Source: Cellulomonas wangleii
GTDB lineage: Bacteria; Actinomycetota; Actinomycetes; Actinomycetales; Cellulomonadaceae
Length of the DNA: 64,000 nt
Direction: 5' to 3'
Assembly (NCBI RefSeq): GCF_018388445.1
Contig: NZ_CP074405.1
Location: 3,844,001-3,908,000 of the forward strand
In this document: positions 59,760 through 64,000 of the stretch, one piece after another
Position numbering within the stretch: position 1 is the first letter of the stretch
Layout: each line of letters opens with the position of its first letter
The notes under the pieces: model-generated
The model's input: only the letters and a program-made list of their open reading frames with translations
Told to the model about the DNA's origin: nothing
The model's database searches: none
Program-made: the position numbers and the translations under genes

Positions 59760-59775
59760 ATAAGTCGTGACTTAT
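59760..59775. promoter_or_regulatory. ATAAGTC-GT-GACTTAT operator
   Basis: 7-bp perfect arms around GT, 22 bases upstream of the SRPBCC start codon, in the most A/T-rich stretch nearby. TATAAG, a possible -10 on the minus strand, is part of it. The form is that of an ArsR-family operator, and the ArsR gene is the second gene of this operon. Confidence 0.7.
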
Positions 59776-59880
59776 ACGCTACGCCCGGCGGTCCGACGGC
59801 GTCCACCCCTCGGCGCACGTCCGGCACTCCCGCGTCCCAGCCGTGCGCCCCGGGCCACCCGACCCCTCGACGCGCCCGGC

Positions 59881-60567
59881 ATGACCCGGCACGCTGGCCA
59901 GGTGCTCCTGCCACCCACGGTCGCCGCCGGGGTCGCCGACGGCTCCGTCACCCTGGCCTTCCGCCGCTGGCAACGCCCCGACGTGCGCGCCGGCGCGCGC
60001 TTCCGCACCGGTGCGGGCGTGGTCGAGGTGACGTCCGTGGACACCGTCGACCCGGCGTCCCTGACCGACGACGACGCCCGCGCGGCCGGGTTCGCGGGCG
60101 CCGCCGCGCTGCTGCGCGTGCTCGACCCCGCGGAGGTCGCCCGGCGCCGGCGCACCGCGCGCTACGGCCGCACCCCGGCGGACGACACCGCACCCGCCGA
60201 CGCGGCCACGTGGCCGGTGTACCGCATCGGCCTGACGTGGGCCGGCCCCGACCCCCGCGTCGCCCTGCGCGACGACGCCGCGCTCACCGACGCCGACGTC
60301 GCCGCGATCGACGCGCGCCTCGACCGGCTGGACCGTGCCGGCAGCCACGGCCCGTGGACCGCCGCCACGCTCGACGTCATCCGCCGCCGCCCCCACGTGC
60401 GCGCGCCGGACCTCGCCGCCGAGCTGGGCCGCGAGCGCGACCCGTTCAAGATCGACGTCCGCAAGCTCAAGGGCCTGGGCCTGACGCAGAGCTTCGACGT
60501 CGGCTACGCGCTCAGCCCGCGCGGGGAGGCGTACCTCGCGCGCACGGAACGCACCGGGCGCAGCTGA
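59881..60567 (+). CDS. ASCH/PUA-like domain protein
   Basis: Protein of 228 residues. [50 protein letters not shown] resembles an ASCH (PUA-related, RNA-binding) domain. The C-terminal part [53 protein letters not shown] looks like a winged helix. The combination suggests nucleic-acid binding. The ATG at 59881 is the first plausible start. Function is not established. Confidence 0.75.
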   Translation: MTRHAGQVLLPPTVAAGVADGSVTLAFRRWQRPDVRAGARFRTGAGVVEVTSVDTVDPASLTDDDARAAGFAGAAALLRVLDPAEVARRRRTARYGRTPADDTAPADAATWPVYRIGLTWAGPDPRVALRDDAALTDADVAAIDARLDRLDRAGSHGPWTAATLDVIRRRPHVRAPDLAAELGRERDPFKIDVRKLKGLGLTQSFDVGYALSPRGEAYLARTERTGRS

Positions 60568-60601
60568 CGTCGCCGGGCGGACGGGCGCGACGCGGGCCGC
60601 C

Positions 60602-61084
60602 TCACGCGTCGGCCCCGAGCGTCCGCTCGTACCGGCGCAGCACCGGGTACGGCGGGAAGGTCGTCCGCGTGACCACGTCGGTGGCCCGCCAGCCGCGGCG
60701 CTCGTAGAACCGCACGGCCCGGAGGTTGTCGTCGAACACGCGCAGCCAGGCCGTCCGGTGCCCCTGGGCGCGCAGGTGGTCGAGCACCTCGTCGTGCGCG
60801 AGGCCCGCCAGGCCGGTCCCCCAGGTGGCCACCGCCGTGCCGAAGTGCAGGAGCTCGTCCCCCCGCGTGGCGGCGAACCCGGCGACCTGACCGTCCCGCA
60901 CGACCGCGAAGCAGTCCACGCCCGGGTCGTCGAGCTCCGCCTCCCACCGCGCGCGGACCCGCGCGGTCGGGAACGGGTGCTCGTCCTGGGGGAAGAGGTG
61001 CCCCAGCCCGGCGACGGCGCCCTCGCGCTGGACCTCCAGGAGCACCTCGAGGTCGTCGCGCGTCAGAGGGTGCAGGACCGCCAT
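60602..61084 (-). CDS. GNAT family N-acetyltransferase
   Basis: Acetyltransferase of 160 residues: [36 protein letters not shown] at the start, the CoA-binding region [21 protein letters not shown], and [24 protein letters not shown], which is the typical GNAT motif B. TACCGT ends six bases before the ATG at 61084, a leaderless arrangement. The substrate is unknown. Confidence 0.9.
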   Translation of the reverse strand: MAVLHPLTRDDLEVLLEVQREGAVAGLGHLFPQDEHPFPTARVRARWEAELDDPGVDCFAVVRDGQVAGFAATRGDELLHFGTAVATWGTGLAGLAHDEVLDHLRAQGHRTAWLRVFDDNLRAVRFYERRGWRATDVVTRTTFPPYPVLRRYERTLGADA

Positions 61085-61165
61085 GCGGTCACGGTAGCGG
61101 CCGGAGGGCGGCCACCGGCCACCCGCCCGCGATACTCGTCCCACCCCCGACGAGAGGCCTCCACC

Positions 61166-61501
61166 ATGACCGTCCTGCGCTCGGTCCTGCTGTTCGTCGC
61201 GGCCGCGGGCCTGGAGATCGGTGGCGCGTGGCTCGTCTGGCAGGGCATCCGCGAGCACCGTGGCTGGGTCTGGGTCGGGCTCGGTGTGATCGCGCTGGGG
61301 CTGTACGGCGCGGTGGCGACGCTGCAGCCGGACGCGAGCTTCGGGCGGATCCTGGCCGCGTACGGCGGGGTGTTCGTCGCCGGGTCGCTGCTGTGGGGCA
61401 CGGTCGTCGACGGGTTCCGACCGGACCGGTGGGACGTCATCGGCGCCCTGGTGTGCCTCGTCGGCGTCGGGCTGATCATGTACGCGCCGCGTCCGGCCTG
61501 A
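61166..61501 (+). CDS. YnfA family membrane protein (UPF0060)
   Basis: Protein of 111 residues with four membrane segments. The UPF0060 signature is intact: [28 protein letters not shown], then [63 protein letters not shown]. Structurally the family resembles small multidrug (SMR-like) transporters; function is unproven. It is divergent from the GNAT gene with 81 bases between. Confidence 0.95.
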   Translation: MTVLRSVLLFVAAAGLEIGGAWLVWQGIREHRGWVWVGLGVIALGLYGAVATLQPDASFGRILAAYGGVFVAGSLLWGTVVDGFRPDRWDVIGALVCLVGVGLIMYAPRPA

Positions 61502-61618
61502 CGCACCGGCCGCATGACCTGCGGTGTCACGCACGCCCCGCGTTGTGCCGCGGCGCCTCGCCCACGACACTGTCGGCACACGGCCGGCCCCCGCCGGTCA
61601 CGGTACGGCGGAGGCGGC

Positions 61619-62752
61619 ATGACGCGGACGAAGGCGAAGCGGGTCGGGATCCTCACGGCGGGCGGCGACAGCCCCGGCCTGAACGCCGCGATCCGCGGGT
61701 TCGGCAAGACCGCGATCGCGCACTACGGCATGGAGCTGTTCGGGTTCCGTGACGGTGTGACGGGGCTGGTGGAGAACCGGTACGTGGAGCTCGACGGCAA
61801 GGCCCTGTCCGGCATCCTCACCATCGGCGGGACGATCCTCGGGACGAGCCGCGACAAGGTCCACCGGTACGTCGTGGACGGCGAGCCGCAGGACATGGTG
61901 CCGGTGGTCGCGGAGAACTACCGCGAGCTGGGCCTGGACGCCCTCATCATGCTGGGCGGCGGCGGGACCGCGAAGAACGCGATGCGCCTGGTCGAGGCCG
62001 GGCTCAACGTCATCCACCTGCCCAAGACCATCGACAACGACATCGCCGAGACCGACACGAGCTTCGGGTTCGCCACGGCCACGGAGATCGCGACCGACGC
62101 GGTGGACCGGGTGCACTCCACGGCGCACAGCCACCACCGCATCATCCTCACGGAGATCATGGGGCACCGAGCGGGCTGGCTGACGCTGGCCGCCGGGGTC
62201 GCGGGCGGCGCGGACATCATCCTGATCCCCGAGATCCCGTACACGATCGAGTCGGTCGCCGAGACGATCCGGCGTCGTACCGCCCACGGCTCGTCGTTCT
62301 CCGTGGTGGCCGTCGCCGAGGGCGCCCGGGACGTCGAGGACACCGCGGACTACGAGGCGGCACAGCTGCTCGTGAAGTCCGCGAAGACGCCCGAGTCGCG
62401 GCGTGCGGCCAAGAAGCACCTGGCCCACGTCGAGGACGCGCAGCGGGAGCACACGTTCAAGCTGGCGCGCGAGCTCGAGGCCGCCACAGGGCTGGAGACG
62501 CGCGTGACGATCCTGGGGTACGTGCAGCGCGGCGGGACGCCGTGCGCGGCGGACCGTCTGCTCGCGACGCGCCTGGGTGCGGCGGCGGCGGACCTCGTGG
62601 ACCGCGGCGAGTTCGGTGTGATGGTCGCCGCGCGCGGTGACGACGCCGTCCCGGTGCCGCTGTCCGACGTGGCCGGCAAGGTCAAGCTCGTCCCGCCGGA
62701 CCACGCGTGGGTGCGGGCGGCGCGCCAGGTGGGCACCGGGCTGGGCGACTGA
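61619..62752 (+). CDS. pfkA: 6-phosphofructokinase
   Basis: Glycolytic enzyme of 377 residues. [18 protein letters not shown] is the N-terminal signature, and PKTIDND (135-141) carries the catalytic aspartate D139. The nucleotide loop reads [11 protein letters not shown]: the position of E. coli Asp103 is Gly115, and Gly104 is kept as Gly116. The glycine is typical of ATP-using enzymes (PPi enzymes have Asp there), but loss of Asp103 is unusual. [19 protein letters not shown] and [20 protein letters not shown] are normal. GGAGG lies upstream of the ATG. Confidence 0.93.
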   Translation: MTRTKAKRVGILTAGGDSPGLNAAIRGFGKTAIAHYGMELFGFRDGVTGLVENRYVELDGKALSGILTIGGTILGTSRDKVHRYVVDGEPQDMVPVVAENYRELGLDALIMLGGGGTAKNAMRLVEAGLNVIHLPKTIDNDIAETDTSFGFATATEIATDAVDRVHSTAHSHHRIILTEIMGHRAGWLTLAAGVAGGADIILIPEIPYTIESVAETIRRRTAHGSSFSVVAVAEGARDVEDTADYEAAQLLVKSAKTPESRRAAKKHLAHVEDAQREHTFKLARELEAATGLETRVTILGYVQRGGTPCAADRLLATRLGAAAADLVDRGEFGVMVAARGDDAVPVPLSDVAGKVKLVPPDHAWVRAARQVGTGLGD

Positions 62753-62836
62753 CCCGCCCGCCTGGCGCGTGGCGCCCGGTCGGCGCAAGGTGGGCCGAGG
62801 GTCCCGCGACGCGCGGGCCGCCGCGAGGGGGCCGAC

Positions 62837-63676
62837 ATGTGCCGATGGCTGGCGTACTCCGGGGCTCCGGTCACGCTGAACGACCTGCTCTACAAGCCGG
62901 CGAACTCGCTCGTGCTGCAGAGCCTGCACAGCCGGATGGGTGCGGAGCCCACCAACGGTGACGGCTTCGGCATCGGCTGGTACGACGGGCACGCGCCGGA
63001 GCCGGGCATCTTCCGCAGCACCGAGCCCGCGTGGAGCGACCCCAACCTGCGCGAGCTGGCGCGTCACGTCCGCTCGGGCACGGTGTTCGCGCACGTGCGC
63101 GCCACCAGCGGCACGGCGATCCAGCTGACCAACTGCCACCCCTTCCGCCAGGGTGACTGGCTGTTCATGCACAACGGGGCGGTCGACCGGTTCCCGCTCC
63201 TCAAGCGGGACCTGCAGCTCGCGGTCGACCCCGCGCTGTTCCCGACGATCGAGGGCACGACCGACTCCGAGACCCTGTTCCACCTGGCGCTCACGTTCGG
63301 CCTGACGGACGACCCGCCGGCCGCGATGGCGACCGCGGTCGGCCTCGTCGAGGCGACGGGCCGGCGCCACGGCGTCGACTTCCCGTTCCAGGGCACGCTC
63401 GCCGTGACCGACGGGCACCGCATGTGGGCCGTCCGCTACTCCTCCGAGGGCCGCTCGCGCACGCTGTTCCGCAACGCCGACGTGTCGGTCCTGCGGCAGC
63501 ACTACCCGGACCACGCCGCGCTGCAGGGCCTGTCGGACGACACCCGCGTCATCGTGTCCGAGCCGCTGGGCGAGCTGCGCGGCGCGTGGCTCGAGGTACC
63601 CGAGGGCACGTGCCTCGTCGTCGACGGCGCGGACGAGGAGCTGCACCCGTTCGTCCCGACGGCGCCGGCCGCCTGA
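62837..63676 (+). CDS. Class II glutamine amidotransferase
   Basis: Ntn-hydrolase of 279 residues. The catalytic cysteine is C2 (MCRWLAYSG), exposed after removal of Met1. Other family motifs are GDGFGIGWYDG, VFAHVRATSG, NCHPFRQGDWLFMHNGAV and GTTDSETLFHLAL. It resembles the EgtC/YafJ group. Ergothioneine genes are not in the window, so an EgtC role is not supported. GAGGGGG lies seven bases before the ATG. Confidence 0.93.
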   Translation: MCRWLAYSGAPVTLNDLLYKPANSLVLQSLHSRMGAEPTNGDGFGIGWYDGHAPEPGIFRSTEPAWSDPNLRELARHVRSGTVFAHVRATSGTAIQLTNCHPFRQGDWLFMHNGAVDRFPLLKRDLQLAVDPALFPTIEGTTDSETLFHLALTFGLTDDPPAAMATAVGLVEATGRRHGVDFPFQGTLAVTDGHRMWAVRYSSEGRSRTLFRNADVSVLRQHYPDHAALQGLSDDTRVIVSEPLGELRGAWLEVPEGTCLVVDGADEELHPFVPTAPAA

Positions 63677-63702
63677 CCTCGCCGGGGACCACGGGCGCCC
63701 GG

Positions 63703-63724
63703 CCGGCCCGAGGGTCCGGGCCGG
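63703..63724. terminator. 8-bp hairpin between convergent genes
   Basis: CCGGCCCG and CGGGCCGG pair around a 6-base loop, ending one base before the stop codon of the XRE gene. It could act in both directions. There is no T-run. Confidence 0.55.
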
Positions 63725-63958
63725 TCACACCGGGCTGGGCGCCTCGTGTTCCCCGTCCGGCTCCCAGCGCAGCAGGTCGCCCGGCTGGCACTCCAGCACC
63801 TCGCACAGCGCGGCGAGCGTGGTGAAGCGCACGGCCTTGGCGCGCCCGTTCTTCAGCACCGCGAGGTTGGCGGGCGTGATGCCGACGCGCTCCGCGAGCG
63901 TCCCGACGGACATCTTGCGGCGCGCGAGCATGACGTCGACGTCCACGACGATCGGCAT
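63725..63958 (-). CDS. XRE family helix-turn-helix regulator (YozG-like)
   Basis: Regulator of 77 residues: MPIVVDVDVMLARRKMSVGTLAERVGITPANLAVLKNGRAKAVRFTTLAALCEVLECQPGDLLRWEP. This is the compact Cro/C1 HTH of the YozG group, with the recognition helix in PANLAVLKNGRA. The start overlaps the stop of the upstream partial gene (TGATG at 63956-63960). YozG-type proteins are usually paired with a DUF2975 membrane protein, as is probably the case here. Confidence 0.93.
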   Translation of the reverse strand: MPIVVDVDVMLARRKMSVGTLAERVGITPANLAVLKNGRAKAVRFTTLAALCEVLECQPGDLLRWEPDGEHEAPSPV

Positions 63959-64000
63959 CAGATCACCTCGTCGAGCTCGTCGCGCAGGCGCCGGGCCTCG
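63958..64000 (-). CDS. C-terminal end of a gene extending beyond the window
   Basis: Only the last 13 residues are present (EARRLRDELDEVI, then stop). The stop overlaps the XRE start. By analogy with other YozG pairs this is probably a DUF2975 membrane protein with a charged C-terminus, but the visible part cannot prove it. Confidence 0.5.
   Translation of the reverse strand, partial: EARRLRDELDEVI

Noticed and set aside
62837-63676. EgtC of ergothioneine biosynthesis
   Set aside because: Fold and catalytic Cys2 agree, but egtA, egtB and egtD are not nearby, so only the class II amidotransferase call is kept.

Overview
This is a very GC-rich window (roughly 75% by eye) with short intergenic gaps, many GTG starts and 1-4 base start/stop overlaps. 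The family content points to a high-GC actinobacterium: a DUF4129/DUF58/MoxR operon, a CsoR copper switch, actinobacterial-type heme genes and a PbpA-like lipoprotein. Cellulomonas or a close relative in the Micrococcales is my best guess from overall style. It is an inference, not something I could test. I see no rRNA, tRNA, insertion sequence, phage or CRISPR array, so this looks like ordinary chromosomal backbone with small accessory insertions.

Layout. 1-3084: branched-chain or pyruvate-type 2-oxoacid dehydrogenase operon (E1 alpha, E1 beta, partial E2, minus strand) behind an inverted-repeat operator. 3266-6667: DUF2243/CtaG cytochrome oxidase assembly pair, small membrane protein, HisC-type aminotransferase, holin-like membrane protein. 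6624-8551: a possible WXG100-like protein and a lipase-like protein. 8691-13012: DUF4129 / membrane protein / MoxR / DUF58 / membrane protein operon. 13120-23018: DUF2804, RlmG-like methyltransferase, leucine-rich-repeat protein, PurB, an unrecognised conserved-looking protein, a terminator-ended short transcript candidate, DUF255 thioredoxin-like protein, a membrane protein/regulator pair and an SRPBCC protein. 23136-31724: heme cluster hemA <- -> hemE-cgoX, hemC-hemD-hemB-hemL. 31767-36897: TauE/SafE exporter, Rrf2 regulator, CsoR-CopZ-CopA copper resistance. 36943-42697: SPFH plus ribbon-helix-helix pair, an ABC exporter operon with its regulator, CPBP protease, HdeD-like protein. 42827-46530: small HTH protein with two operators, a pseudokinase/flippase-like fusion, a c-di-GMP-I (GEMM) riboswitch in front of a 45-residue ORF, CsbD. 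46561-52582: acyltransferase, phytochrome-SpoIIE phosphatase fusion, aldo/keto reductase, penicillin-binding lipoprotein. 52823-64000: acetyltransferases, LLM oxidoreductase, RsbW-like ATPase, AroD, AI-2E transporter, ArsR/SRPBCC pair, ASCH-like protein, YnfA, phosphofructokinase, class II amidotransferase, XRE regulator.

How the genes work together. The heme genes cover glutamyl-tRNA to coproporphyrin III (HemA, L, B, C, D, E and CgoX). The ferrochelatase and HemQ steps are absent here. The two heme promoter regions share a TCAGAAAT word, and one carries a perfect TTCTGAC-N5-GTCAGAA palindrome. The copper genes form a self-contained sensor/chaperone/pump unit with a textbook CsoR operator. 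Several regulators sit next to a palindrome that overlaps their own promoter or that of a neighbour. A recurring feature is an N-A-N-N-N-T hexamer ending 6-7 bases before the start codon, found at about 17 genes and consistent with widespread leaderless transcripts.

Most notable: the GEMM riboswitch plus mini-ORF (45886-46121), the phytochrome-PP2C fusion (47187-49484), the paired GTCAACA-N2-TGTTGAC operators (43087-43134), and the candidate hem operator (27213-27235).
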